From the NCBI RefSeq assembly GCF_900230195.1, contig NZ_OCNE01000007.1, positions 182,435-246,434 of the forward strand: 64,000 nucleotides of DNA, given 5' to 3'. The notes beneath the pieces were generated by a model. It was not told the DNA's origin. It made no database searches and saw only the letters and a program-made list of their open reading frames with translations. This document shows positions 26,685-35,759 of this stretch, one piece after another. Position numbers and translations under genes: made by a program. The stretch's first letter is position 1, and every line of letters begins with the position of its first letter. Origin of the DNA: Streptomyces zhaozhouensis (lineage in GTDB: Bacteria; Actinomycetota; Actinomycetes; Streptomycetales; Streptomycetaceae).

Positions 26685-27491
26685 TCACCGCCCCCGGAAG
26701 GCGGGCCGCTCCCGGGCGAGGAACGCCGCCACCGCGCCCGCGTGGTCCCCGGTCGCGCCCAGCCGGGTCTGGGCCGCCGCCTCCCGCGCCAGCGCCGCCG
26801 GCCAGTCCGGCTCGGCCGCCTCCCGCAGCAGCGCCTTCACCTCGCGGAACGCGGCCGTCGGCCCCCGCGCCAGCTCCCGCGCCAGCGCCAGGGACTCCTC
26901 CAGCGCCGCGCCCCTGGCCACCACCCGGTGCGCCAGGCCCCATGCCAGGGCCTCGGCCGCCCCGAACCGGTCGCCCAGCAGGAAGAGCCCCGCCGCCCGC
27001 GAGGGCCCGACCGCCCGCGCCAGCGACACGCTCAACCCCGAGTCGGCGGCCAGCCCGACCCCCGCGAACGCCGTCGCGAACGTCGCCCCCTCGGCCACCA
27101 CCCGCACGTCGCCCGTCAGCGCCAGCCCGAGCCCCGCGCCCACGCAGGCGCCCTCCACGGCGACGACCAGCGGCACCTCCACCGCGAGCAGCGCGGTGAC
27201 CAGCGGGTTGTACTCCCGTTCCACGCAGGAGAACGCCTCCTGGGCGCCGCCCCGCAGGGCCGCCGCGTGCTCCTTCAGGTCCTGCCCCCGGCAGAACGCG
27301 CCACCGCTGCCCGCCAGCACCACCGCCCGCACCGCTTCCGCCGCCGCGACCTCCCGCACCGCCGCCAGCAGCGCGCGTCTGGTCGGCGCGTCCACCGAGG
27401 GGCGGCACAGCTCGATCACCGCCACGTCCCCCTCGCGGCGCGAGACCACACGCGGCGGCTCCGCTTCCCCGGCCGTGATGTCGATGCCCAT
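26685..27491 (-). CDS. Enoyl-CoA hydratase/isomerase (PaaG-like crotonase)
   Basis: 268 residues; ATG 27491 is chosen because GGAGGG is well spaced, while the ATG at 27497 abuts it. Crotonase fold: oxyanion-hole segments [14 protein letters not shown] and [17 protein letters not shown], then [16 protein letters not shown], where the acidic residue is an aspartate, as in PaaG isomerases, rather than the glutamate pair of true hydratases. PaaG converts the ring epoxide of phenylacetyl-CoA to the oxepin. Its position directly before paaA supports this role. Confidence 0.85.
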   Translation of the reverse strand: MGIDITAGEAEPPRVVSRREGDVAVIELCRPSVDAPTRRALLAAVREVAAAEAVRAVVLAGSGGAFCRGQDLKEHAAALRGGAQEAFSCVEREYNPLVTALLAVEVPLVVAVEGACVGAGLGLALTGDVRVVAEGATFATAFAGVGLAADSGLSVSLARAVGPSRAAGLFLLGDRFGAAEALAWGLAHRVVARGAALEESLALARELARGPTAAFREVKALLREAAEPDWPAALAREAAAQTRLGATGDHAGAVAAFLARERPAFRGR

Positions 27492-27540
27492 GCTCATCCC
27501 TCCGTTCGTGAGGTCCGCCGCCCGTGCCCCGCGTCCGCCC

Positions 27541-28824
27541 TCACAGCTCGGCCACCAGCAGCGCCGGCCGCTCCACCCGGTCGGCGACGAACCGCAGGAA
27601 CCCACCGGCCACCCCGCCGTCGCACACCCGGTGGTCGAACGTCACCGACAGCTGCGTCACCCACCGCACCGCCAGCTCCCCGTCCACCACCCACGGCCGC
27701 CGGACGATCCGTCCCATCCCCAGCATTCCCGCCTCCGGGTGGTTGATGATCGGCGTCGACCCGTCCACCCCGAACACCCCGTAGTTGTTCACCGTGAACG
27801 TGCCGCCCGTCAGGGCCGCCGGCGCCAGCGTGCCCTCCTTCGCCGCCCCCGTCAGCTCCCGCAGCCGCGCCGCGAGCGCGGCCGTCGTCAGCCGCTCGGC
27901 GTCCCGCACCACCGGGACGACCAGCCCCCGTTCGGTCTGCGCCGCGACGCCGAGGTTCACCCCCCGCAGCCGCACCAGCTCCCCGCGCCCGGTGTCGACC
28001 CGCGCGTTCAGCTCGGGGAACCGCGCCAGCCCCGCCAGGCACACCCGCGCCACCAGAGCCAGCAGCCCGATCCCCAACTCCGGTGCGGCCGAACGCAGTT
28101 CGTCCCGCACCGCGACCAGCTCGGTCGCGTCGACATCCACCCACGCCGAGGCGTCGGGGATCTCCCGCCGGCTGCGCGCCACCCGTTCCGCCATCGCCCG
28201 CCGCACCCCGCGCAGCGGCACCCGCACCTCCCCGTCCGGGGCGCCCTCGGGCTCCGCGAGGGCCGGCTCCCGCGCGGCGAGCGCCGCCTCCACGTCGCGC
28301 CGGCGCACCACCCCGCCCGGCACCCGGGCGGCGAGCGCCCCCAGGTCCAGCCCGTGCTCCGCCGCCAACCGCCGCACCAGCGGCGAGATCGCCCGGGGAG
28401 CCCCCGCCGTCCCGCCACCCGCCGGCGCCCGCTCCGGCGCACGCGCCCCCCGGCGCGCCCGCCCCCGGCGCGCTCCGCCGCTCCCCGGCGCCGTGCCGTA
28501 CCCGACCAGCACCGGCCCCGACGCCGACGGGCCGCCCCCGCCGCCCGCCTCCGCCCCGGCCACCGTCTCCGTCTCCGTCTCGGCCACCGTCACCAGCGGC
28601 TCGCCCACCCCGACCCGTCCGCCCACCGCCGCGTGCAGGGCCACCACCCGCCCGCCGAACGGCACCGGTACCTCGACCGCCGCCTTCGCCGTCTCCACCT
28701 CGGCCACCACCTCGTCCACCGCCACCACGTCCCCGACGGCGACCCGCCACGTCAGGACCTCCGCCTCCGTCAGCCCCTCGCCCAGATCCGGCAGCCGGAA
28801 CTCCCGCCCGGCGCCGCCCGTCAC
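27541..28824 (-). CDS. 2-oxoacid dehydrogenase E2 (dihydrolipoyl acyltransferase)
   Basis: 427 residues from GTG 28824, overlapping the E1-beta stop. One lipoyl domain (about 8-82) with lipoyl-lysine K47 in VETAKAAVEV, a subunit-binding domain (about 143-180, ISPLVRRLAAEHGLDL) and a catalytic domain (about 200-427) with H399 in FDHRVCDGG. Similar to branched-chain 2-oxoacid dehydrogenase E2. It transfers the acyl group to CoA. No E3 gene is nearby, so the complex must use a shared dihydrolipoamide dehydrogenase. Confidence 0.93.
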   Translation of the reverse strand: MTGGAGREFRLPDLGEGLTEAEVLTWRVAVGDVVAVDEVVAEVETAKAAVEVPVPFGGRVVALHAAVGGRVGVGEPLVTVAETETETVAGAEAGGGGGPSASGPVLVGYGTAPGSGGARRGRARRGARAPERAPAGGGTAGAPRAISPLVRRLAAEHGLDLGALAARVPGGVVRRRDVEAALAAREPALAEPEGAPDGEVRVPLRGVRRAMAERVARSRREIPDASAWVDVDATELVAVRDELRSAAPELGIGLLALVARVCLAGLARFPELNARVDTGRGELVRLRGVNLGVAAQTERGLVVPVVRDAERLTTAALAARLRELTGAAKEGTLAPAALTGGTFTVNNYGVFGVDGSTPIINHPEAGMLGMGRIVRRPWVVDGELAVRWVTQLSVTFDHRVCDGGVAGGFLRFVADRVERPALLVAEL

Positions 28825-29840
28825 GACGCCACCTCCGACACCTCGTGCGTCCGGTCCGGCTCGTCGTCGAACTGCAACCGGAACACCGCGTCCAACACCC
28901 GCCCCACGCCCGGCAGATGCGCCGCCTCCACCACCGGCGGGGGATACGGCACGTCGAACCCGGCGACCCGCAGCACCGGCGCCGCCAACGAGTGGAAACA
29001 CCGCTCCTGCACCCGCGCCGCCACCTCCGCCCCCACCCCCGCGAAGCCCTGCGCCTCCTGCACCACCACACACCGGCCGGTGCGCCGCACCGACGCCGTC
29101 ACCGTCGCGTCGTCCAGCGGCACCACCGACCGCAGATCCACCACCTCCAGCTCGACACCCTCGCCCGCCGCCGCCCGCGCCGCCTCCAACGCCACCGGCA
29201 CCGCCGGCCCGTACGCCACCACCGTCGCGTCCCGCCCCGGCCGCCGCACCACCGCGCGCCCCAGCGGCCCCGCCGCCCGCGCCGCCCGGTCCAGCTCCCC
29301 GCGCGCCCAGTACAGCCGCTTCGGCTCCATGAACACCACCGGGTCCGGATCCTCCACCGCGTCCCGCAGCAGCCAGTACGCGTCCTCCGCCGTCGCCGGC
29401 GTCACCACCTTCAGCCCCGGCGTGTGCGCGTAGTACGCCTCGCTTGAGTCGCTGTGGTGCTCCACCCCGCCGATCCCGCCGCCGAACGGAATGCGAATCA
29501 CCAACGGCAGGTTCATCCGGCCCCGCGTCCGGTTACGCGCCTTCGCCACATGGGAGACGATCTGCTCGAAAGCCGGATAGGCGAAAGCGTCGAACTGCAT
29601 CTCCACGACCGGCCGGAAACCGCCCATCGCGAGACCCACCGCCAGTCCCACAATTCCCGCCTCGGCGAGCGGCGTGTCGAAACACCGCTCCTCCCCGAAT
29701 TCCGCCGTCAACCCGTCAGTGATCCGGAAAACCCCGCCCAGCGGCCCCACGTCCTCGCCGAAGACCAACACGTCCCCGTCGGCCCGCATCGCGTCCCGCA
29801 GTGCCCCGTTCAACGCCCCCGCCATCGTCACCGCCGCCAT
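28821..29840 (-). CDS. 2-oxoacid dehydrogenase E1 beta subunit
   Basis: 339 residues from ATG 29840, one base after the E1-alpha stop. Typical E1-beta sequence: LVFGEDVGPLGGVFRITDGL, FDTPLAEAGIVGLAVGLA, EMQFDAFAYPAFEQIVSH, EPKRLYW and the C-terminal transketolase domain with VVVQEA. The combination resembles branched-chain 2-oxoacid or phenylpyruvate-type enzymes rather than pyruvate dehydrogenase of the AceE type. Confidence 0.93.
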   Translation of the reverse strand: MAAVTMAGALNGALRDAMRADGDVLVFGEDVGPLGGVFRITDGLTAEFGEERCFDTPLAEAGIVGLAVGLAMGGFRPVVEMQFDAFAYPAFEQIVSHVAKARNRTRGRMNLPLVIRIPFGGGIGGVEHHSDSSEAYYAHTPGLKVVTPATAEDAYWLLRDAVEDPDPVVFMEPKRLYWARGELDRAARAAGPLGRAVVRRPGRDATVVAYGPAVPVALEAARAAAGEGVELEVVDLRSVVPLDDATVTASVRRTGRCVVVQEAQGFAGVGAEVAARVQERCFHSLAAPVLRVAGFDVPYPPPVVEAAHLPGVGRVLDAVFRLQFDDEPDRTHEVSEVAS

Positions 29841-29841
29841 C

Positions 29842-30960
29842 TCAGCGCCCACCCCCCTCGGCGTCGGCCGCCAACTCGGCCGCCAGCAGGGCCTGTTGCT
29901 CCGCCAACTGCGGCGTCGGCTCGGCGAAGACATGACGGAACATCTCCAGCGGGTCCCCCGCCATCTCCCCGCCAAGCCGCTCCCGCATCCCGCCCGCGAC
30001 CCGCTCCGCCTCCTCCTCAGCCGCCGCGACATCGCCGTCCGCCAGCAGCCCCCGCCCCCGCAGATAGCGCTCCAGCCGCGCCAGCGGATCGGCCGCCCGC
30101 CACCGCGCGACCTCCTCCTCCGCCCGGTAGCGGGTCGCGTCGTCCGCGTTGGTGTGCGCCTCCACCCGGTAGGTGTGCGCCTCCACCAGAAACGGCCCCC
30201 CGCCCGCGCGCGCCCGCCGCACCGCCGACGCCACCACCGCCAGCGTCGCCACCAGGTCGTTGCCGTCCACCTGCTCGGACGCCACCCCGTACCCCACGCC
30301 CTTGAACGCCAACGCCGGCGCCGCCGACTGCCGCGCCAGCGGCACCGAGATCGCGTAACCGTTGTTCTGCACCAGGAACACCACCGGCGCCCCCAGCACC
30401 CCCGCGAAGTTCAACGCCTCGTGGAAGTCGCCCTCGCTCGTCCCCCCGTCACCCACCAGCGCCAACACCACGCCCCCGCGCCCCCGCCGCCGCAGCGCGT
30501 CCGCGAGCCCCACCGCGTGCACCGTCTGCGTCGCCAACGGCGTGCACTGCGGCGCCGTCCGCCACGCGGCAGGGTCGTAGCCGCAGTGCCACTCGCCCCG
30601 CAGCAGCGTCAGGATCTCCACCGGGTCCAGCCCCCGCGCCAGCAGCGCCACCGAGTCCCGGTACGTGGGAAAGAGCCAGTCCTCCTCGCGCAGCGCCAAC
30701 GCCGACGCGATCTGACACGCCTCCTGCCCCCGACTCGACGGATACACCGCCAGCCGCCCCTGGCGCGTCAGCACCGTGGCCTGCGCGTCGAAACGCCGCC
30801 CCACCACCATGCGCCGAAAGGCGTCCACCAACAACGCGTCCGCCGGCAGTTCATAACCCTCGGGCGCCGCCAGCGGAACGCCGTCCTCGGCGACCGCACG
30901 CACCGGGGAGAACGAGGGAAGTAAACGCTCGACCGTTCCACGAGAAGTCTTTGACGACAT
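29842..30960 (-). CDS. 2-oxoacid dehydrogenase E1 alpha subunit
   Basis: 372 residues from ATG 30960. The thiamine-diphosphate motif runs from GDGGTSEGDFHEA to NNGYAIS; other hallmarks are YPSSRGQEACQIASALAL and YRVEAHTNADDATRYR, which fits the branched-chain E1-alpha group. First gene of the run E1a-E1b-E2-crotonase-paaABCDE. With E1-beta it decarboxylates a 2-oxoacid; phenylpyruvate would give phenylacetyl-CoA directly, which is an inference from the neighbours. Confidence 0.93.
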   Translation of the reverse strand: MSSKTSRGTVERLLPSFSPVRAVAEDGVPLAAPEGYELPADALLVDAFRRMVVGRRFDAQATVLTRQGRLAVYPSSRGQEACQIASALALREEDWLFPTYRDSVALLARGLDPVEILTLLRGEWHCGYDPAAWRTAPQCTPLATQTVHAVGLADALRRRGRGGVVLALVGDGGTSEGDFHEALNFAGVLGAPVVFLVQNNGYAISVPLARQSAAPALAFKGVGYGVASEQVDGNDLVATLAVVASAVRRARAGGGPFLVEAHTYRVEAHTNADDATRYRAEEEVARWRAADPLARLERYLRGRGLLADGDVAAAEEEAERVAGGMRERLGGEMAGDPLEMFRHVFAEPTPQLAEQQALLAAELAADAEGGGR

Positions 30961-31031
30961 GCGCGACACTCCCAGCCCGAGAAGACCAGACTCAGAAAAT
31001 GGTCCCCCCGCGGAACAGCCGCTACAAGACG

Positions 31032-31069
31032 CCGGAATACGCCCGGGACAACGCGCGACGTATTGCCGG
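31032..31069. promoter_or_regulatory. Imperfect inverted repeat upstream of the 2-oxoacid dehydrogenase/paa run
   Basis: CCGGAATACG (31032-31041) and CGTATTGCCGG (31059-31069) pair with one bulged base. It lies about 75-110 bases upstream of the E1-alpha start in a 195-bp gap. A regulator site is possible; no clear -35/-10 pair was found. Confidence 0.3.
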
Positions 31070-31155
31070 AACGACCCCGCGCCGCCGCACACCTGTCCAC
31101 CCGGGAAGCCGCGCGGGGGCGGCCCGCCGGACGAATGGCCAGCCGCGCCGCCCGC

Positions 31156-31995
31156 TCAGGGACTCCCGGCCCCCAACTCCTGCGTCCCCACCACCGGCAG
31201 CAACTCGAACCCGGCCACCGCCGCCGTCCCCGGCACCGGCGTGAACCACAGCAGCCGCTGCCGCCCGTCCTCACTGGCCAACGTCAGGCAGTTCACCTCC
31301 AACACCCCCAGCGAGCGGTGCACGATCCGCTTCCGGTCGCCGCGCCGCACCGCCACCTCCCGCCGCGCCCACAGCGCGGCGAACTCCTCCGACCGCTCCA
31401 CCAGCTCCGCCACCAGCGCCCGCACCTCCCCGTCACGCGCCGCCCGGCGCCCCACCGCCGCCCACAGATCCGCCACCATCACCCGCGAGTGATGCGCGTG
31501 ATCCGCCTCCGGATACAGCCGGCGCGCCTCCGGGTCCGTGAACCAGCGGTACACCTGGCAGGCCCCGCCCGTCTGCTCGCCCACCAGCGCCCGGGCCAAC
31601 GCGTTCTGCACCAGCACCACGTGCAGATCCGTGATCACCATCGCCGGCGTCCCCGCCAGCCGGTCCAGCAGGTCCAGCATCCCCGGGTGCACATGCGCCG
31701 CCGGGCCCCCCGCGGCCGGCAACGGCCGCCCCGCCAGGTGGTACAGATGGTCCCGCTCGTCCCGCGACAGCCGCAGCGCCCGCGCGAACGCCGCCAGCAT
31801 CTGCTCCGAAGGCTGCGCCCCGCCGCCCCGCTCCACCTCCGTGTAGTACTCCACCGAGGCGCCCGCCAACGCGGCGACCTCGTCACGCCGCAACCCCGGC
31901 ACCCGTCGCCTGGGCCCCGTCGGCAACCCGACGTCCGAGGGCCGCACCCGGTCCCGGCGCGACCGCAGGAACGCCCCCAACTCCCGAAGATCCAT
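31156..31995 (-). CDS. XRE-type regulator with MmyB-like domain
   Basis: 279 residues from ATG 31995. Helix-turn-helix about 5-85 (RRVPGLRRDEVAALAGAS, YYTEVERGG), MmyB ligand-binding domain about 100-270 (MVITDLHVVLVQNALARALVG, RIVHRSLGVLEVNCLTL). It is divergent from the SDR gene at 32138 with 142 bases between, the same arrangement as the other MmyB-like regulator at 11095. It probably represses that SDR gene. Confidence 0.88.
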   Translation of the reverse strand: MDLRELGAFLRSRRDRVRPSDVGLPTGPRRRVPGLRRDEVAALAGASVEYYTEVERGGGAQPSEQMLAAFARALRLSRDERDHLYHLAGRPLPAAGGPAAHVHPGMLDLLDRLAGTPAMVITDLHVVLVQNALARALVGEQTGGACQVYRWFTDPEARRLYPEADHAHHSRVMVADLWAAVGRRAARDGEVRALVAELVERSEEFAALWARREVAVRRGDRKRIVHRSLGVLEVNCLTLASEDGRQRLLWFTPVPGTAAVAGFELLPVVGTQELGAGSP

Positions 31996-32137
31996 CCCCC
32001 CAGTCTGCGCCCCGCCGCCCCGCCGACCCAGGGGACGCCAACCCCCCGGTCGACGTCCACTGGCCGCCGACGCTCCTCCCGCCCACGCTGGAGAACGACA
32101 GGTCAGTCCCCACCAGCCACCGAAACGAGGCACCCCC

Positions 32138-32935
32138 ATGAGCACCACCCCCCGCGCCGGCCGCCGCATCGCCCTGGTCACCGGGGCCAACCGGGGACTG
32201 GGCAGGGCGGTCGTCACCGCCCTCGCCGCCACCGGCACCGACGCCGTCCTCACCTACCGCTCCCACGAGAGCGAGGCCCGCGAGGTCGTCGAGGCCGTCC
32301 GCGCCCAGGGCGCCACCGCCGTCGCGCTGCACCTCGACACCACCCGCACCGACACGTTCGACGACTTCACCGACGGCCTGCGCCGGGCCGTCCACGCCAC
32401 CTGGGGCCGCGACACCCTCGACGTCCTCGTCAACAACGCCGGCTTCTCCGGCGACACCACCCTCGGCCACACCACCGGGGAGGAGCTGGACCGCCTCTTC
32501 GCCGTCCACGTCAAGGGCGTCTACCTCCTCACCCAGGCCCTCGCCACCGCCCCCGAGGGCACCGCCCCGCTGCTCGCCGACGGCGGACGGATCATCAACG
32601 TCTCCAGCGGACTCGCCCGCTTCGTCACCCCGCCCTACGCCGGGTACGCCGCGATGAAGGGCGCCGTCGAGGTCCTCACCCGCTACTGGGCCCAGGAGCT
32701 CGGCCCGCGCGGCATCACCGTCAACACCGTCGCCCCGGGCCCCGTCGCCACCGACTTCGCCGGCGGCTACCTCCGCGCCAGCGAGGACATCCAGCGCGCC
32801 ATGAGCGAGCGGACCGCCCTGGGCCGCGTCGCCCACGCCGACGACATCGGCCCCGCCGTCGCCGCCCTCGCCGGCGAGGGCGCCGGCTGGATCACCGCCC
32901 AACGCGTCGAGGCCAGCGGCGGGTTCCGCCTCTGA
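32138..32935 (+). CDS. Short-chain dehydrogenase/reductase
   Basis: 265 residues from ATG 32138 (AACGAGG upstream). Classical SDR: cofactor motif TGANRGLG, NNAG motif LVNNAGFSG, catalytic S in NVSSGLARF, and YAGYAAMKGAV with the YxxxK pair. Closing PGPVATDFAGGY is also typical. NADPH use is suggested by R in GANRGLG. Substrate unknown. Likely controlled by the divergent MmyB-like regulator. Confidence 0.9.
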   Translation: MSTTPRAGRRIALVTGANRGLGRAVVTALAATGTDAVLTYRSHESEAREVVEAVRAQGATAVALHLDTTRTDTFDDFTDGLRRAVHATWGRDTLDVLVNNAGFSGDTTLGHTTGEELDRLFAVHVKGVYLLTQALATAPEGTAPLLADGGRIINVSSGLARFVTPPYAGYAAMKGAVEVLTRYWAQELGPRGITVNTVAPGPVATDFAGGYLRASEDIQRAMSERTALGRVAHADDIGPAVAALAGEGAGWITAQRVEASGGFRL

Positions 32936-33009
32936 CCGTTCCCCGCCACCCCCTCGACACGGGTAAAGCCGCAGGCGGAGCAGGGGTTGGGGGTTGCTAC
33001 CGTGGGGCG

Positions 33010-35049
33010 ATGCCCACCGAAGAAGAGCTGTTCGCCTCCGTGGACGCCCTCCTGCGGGAGGAGCCCCAACTGCCGCCCCCCGGCGAACGAGCCCGACTGA
33101 GGGAGGCGGCCGGCGTCACCCAGGCGCGGCTGGCCGCCGTGCTGAAGACGACGCCCCAGGCCGTCAGGAACTGGGAGAACGGCCGCAGCGAGCCCAAGTC
33201 CCCCCGCCTCGAGGCCTACCAGCGGCTCCTCGCCGGGTGGGCGGAACAACACCCCGCCCACCCCGCGCCCCAGCCACAGCCCCGGCCGAGGCCCGAGGCG
33301 AAGCCGCGTCCCGTCCCGGAACCCGCGCCCCGGCGCCGACCCGCCGCGCGCCGCCCCGCGCCGGCCGCCACCTCCCGCCCCGCCGTCGACCCGCGCTTCC
33401 CGAACGGCCCGCTCGCCGTGCTCGACGGCGACGGCACCGCCCACGCCGCCGGCGGCGTCCTCCTCGACTGCCCGGCGACCACCCTCCCGCGGCTCGTCGA
33501 GTGGACCCTCGACGCGTCCGGCCTCGGCGCCCCCCGCCTCCACCGCCACGGCACGGACGCCGACCCGCTGCTCGTCCTCACCGCCGACGCCGCCACCCGC
33601 CTCGGCCTCCCGGAACGCCTCACCGACCGCCGCGCCCTGCGTCTGCCGGAGGACCACCCCGCCGTCACCGCGCTCACCGACGCCGGCTGGCGCCTGACCC
33701 GCCGCGGCTTCGGCCCCTGGGCCCGCGTCCACCGCCCCGCCGAGGGCAACCAGCGCCGCTGCGTGCAGTTCGCGATCCTGCCGTGGAACGCCCTCGACGA
33801 ACGCTCCTGGCCCGGCCTCGCCGAACTGCCGCCCCCCGACATCGCCCGCGCCCTCGGCGTCTACGCCCGCCGCGTCCTCACCCCGCGCGGCTCCACCGCC
33901 GTCACCGGCCTGGAGCTGATGACCGCGCTGCGCCCGCCGACCCGCGCCGTGCGCGACGAGGCCACCGGCGGCTGGGTCTCCGGCCACCACGCCGGCAGCC
34001 TCGGCACCCGCCCCGTCGACCCCGCGCCGCCCGAGGCCACCGCGGAACACCCGGTCGTCGTCACCTCCGGCTGGGAGGGCGGCTTCCTCGACGAGGAGGC
34101 CTACCAGTGGGTGCGCCCCGTCGACCTCCTCACCGACGAGGAGTGCCTCGAGCCCTGGGCGATCGGCCTCGACCTCAACACCGCGTTCCTGGCCGCCGCC
34201 GCCCGCCTCGTCGTCGGCCTCTCCGGCCCCGAGCACGTCGACGCCCCCGCGTTCGACCCCAGAACCCCCGGCTCGTGGCTGGTCGACCTCAGCCACATCG
34301 AGCTGGACCCCCGACTGCCCTCCCCGTTCACCCCCGACGGCACCCGCCCCACCGGCCCCGCCTGGTACGCCACCCACACCGTCGCCTACGCCGCCGAACT
34401 CGGCCACCCCGTCACCCCGGTCGAGGGCTATCTGCGGCGGGAGACCGGCGCCTATCTCGACCCGTGGCACGACCGGCTCAAGGACGCCTACGTCCGGACC
34501 CTCGCCGACCTGGGCGTCACCGCCGACCTCGACGAGGCCGCCTTTCTCGACGCCATGGCGCGCCACCGCGACGCCGACCCGGCGCTGGCCGCCGTGCTGA
34601 CCGCCATCAAGGCCACCGTCAAGGGCGGCGTCGGCAAACTCCGCGAACGCCCCCAGGGCAGGCGGCACCGCGACGGCGAACGCTGGCCCGCCCTCGAACG
34701 CCCCACCTGGCGCCCCGACATCCGCGCCGCCGTCATCTCCAAGGCCCGCGTCAACATGCACCGCAAGCTCCGCAGAATGGCCGAGTTCACCGGCCGCTAC
34801 CCGCTGGCCGTCCTCTCCGACTGCGTCGTCTACCCCAGCCCGGGCGACAGCCCCCTCGACCTGCTGCCCCGCGACGCCACCGGCGCGCCCCGGGCCGGCA
34901 CGTTCCGCCTCGGACCCACCCCCGGCCGCGCGAAGCTCGAAGGGGTCCAGGAGATGGCCCGCGTCGTCGACCTCATGGAGCAGGGCTACAACCCCGCCCG
35001 CCACATCAAGGGCGACGGCCACGACGCCGTGCTGGACGCGGGGGAGTAG
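33010..35049 (+). CDS. tap: Telomere-associated protein Tap
   Basis: 679 residues from ATG 33010. N-terminal XRE-like helix-turn-helix (about 10-80: LREAAGVTQARLAAVLKTTP, VRNWENGRSEPKSPRLEAYQ) followed by a Pro/Arg-rich linker (about 85-125), then a large domain (RRGFGPWARVHRP, WAIGLDLNTAFLAA, YLDPWHDRLKDAYV, KGGVGKLRERPQGRR, YNPARHIKGDGHDAV) that I recognise as Streptomyces Tap. Tap binds the 3' overhang of linear replicon ends and recruits the terminal protein Tpg. TACCGT at 32998-33003 lies only six bases before the ATG, so the message may be leaderless. Confidence 0.88.
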   Translation: MPTEEELFASVDALLREEPQLPPPGERARLREAAGVTQARLAAVLKTTPQAVRNWENGRSEPKSPRLEAYQRLLAGWAEQHPAHPAPQPQPRPRPEAKPRPVPEPAPRRRPAARRPAPAATSRPAVDPRFPNGPLAVLDGDGTAHAAGGVLLDCPATTLPRLVEWTLDASGLGAPRLHRHGTDADPLLVLTADAATRLGLPERLTDRRALRLPEDHPAVTALTDAGWRLTRRGFGPWARVHRPAEGNQRRCVQFAILPWNALDERSWPGLAELPPPDIARALGVYARRVLTPRGSTAVTGLELMTALRPPTRAVRDEATGGWVSGHHAGSLGTRPVDPAPPEATAEHPVVVTSGWEGGFLDEEAYQWVRPVDLLTDEECLEPWAIGLDLNTAFLAAAARLVVGLSGPEHVDAPAFDPRTPGSWLVDLSHIELDPRLPSPFTPDGTRPTGPAWYATHTVAYAAELGHPVTPVEGYLRRETGAYLDPWHDRLKDAYVRTLADLGVTADLDEAAFLDAMARHRDADPALAAVLTAIKATVKGGVGKLRERPQGRRHRDGERWPALERPTWRPDIRAAVISKARVNMHRKLRRMAEFTGRYPLAVLSDCVVYPSPGDSPLDLLPRDATGAPRAGTFRLGPTPGRAKLEGVQEMARVVDLMEQGYNPARHIKGDGHDAVLDAGE

Positions 35050-35052
35050 CCC

Positions 35053-35610
35053 GTGGACGAGATCAGCGACGCCCTGGCCCGCGCCGACGCCGAGGCGTTC
35101 ACCCGCCGCCCGCCCCGCACCCTGCGCGGCCAGATCACCTACCTGATCCGGCAGTTGGGCAGCGCCCGCGCCGTCGCCGCCGAGATCGGCGTCACCGCCG
35201 ACTCCGTCAACCGCTACCGGCGCGGCGCCCGCAGAAACCCGCCCCGCGCCGTCACCGAACGCGTCGAGGCCGCCGTCCGCGCCCGCTGGCAGCCCCGGGT
35301 GCGCGCCCGCCGCCGCCGACGCGCCGCCACCACCGGCGGCATCACCGTCGAGACCCGCGCCCGCTTCGGCTACACCGCCCCCGTCGGCACCACCGACGAC
35401 GGCCGGCTGCGCCGCCTCACGGTCCATCTGCCCGCCGAGTACGCCGACCGCCTCTTCACCGCCCGCGAAGCCGGCGCCGGCGACGACCAACTGCGCCGCA
35501 TCGTCGCCGAGGGGCTGCGCGACATCTACTTCCGCGACGGCGGCACCCGCGCCCCGGACCTGACCGACGTCGCGCTGACCGACATCGACTACATCGACCT
35601 GGAGTTCTGA
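35053..35610 (+). CDS. tpg: Terminal protein Tpg
   Basis: 185 residues from GTG 35053, three bases after the tap stop. The length equals that of known Streptomyces Tpg (about 184-185). A helix-turn-helix-like part (TLRGQITYLIRQLGSARAVA, IGVTADSVNRYRRG) precedes a basic stretch and the C-terminal part (LPAEYADRLFTAREAGAGDD, LRDIYFRDGG). Tpg is covalently attached to the 5' ends of linear chromosomes and plasmids and primes end patching. The tap-tpg operon marks a linear replicon. Confidence 0.9.
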   Translation: MDEISDALARADAEAFTRRPPRTLRGQITYLIRQLGSARAVAAEIGVTADSVNRYRRGARRNPPRAVTERVEAAVRARWQPRVRARRRRRAATTGGITVETRARFGYTAPVGTTDDGRLRRLTVHLPAEYADRLFTAREAGAGDDQLRRIVAEGLRDIYFRDGGTRAPDLTDVALTDIDYIDLEF

Positions 35611-35759
35611 CCCGGCGCCCCCGCCCCGCGCGGCCCCCGCCCGAATCGGCCCCGCGCCGCGCCGGGGACGCGCACGGCCGGGCGCGTACGCCCGTACCTA
35701 CCCGGCCGTGCGCGGGCCGCCGCCCGCCCCGCCCGCACCACGTCTGGAACGAGCCCACC

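Noticed and set aside
25711..29433. 1240-codon plus-strand frame across the paa and E2 genes
   Set aside because: Arg/His/Pro-rich shadow; minus-strand genes PaaA and E2 are certain.
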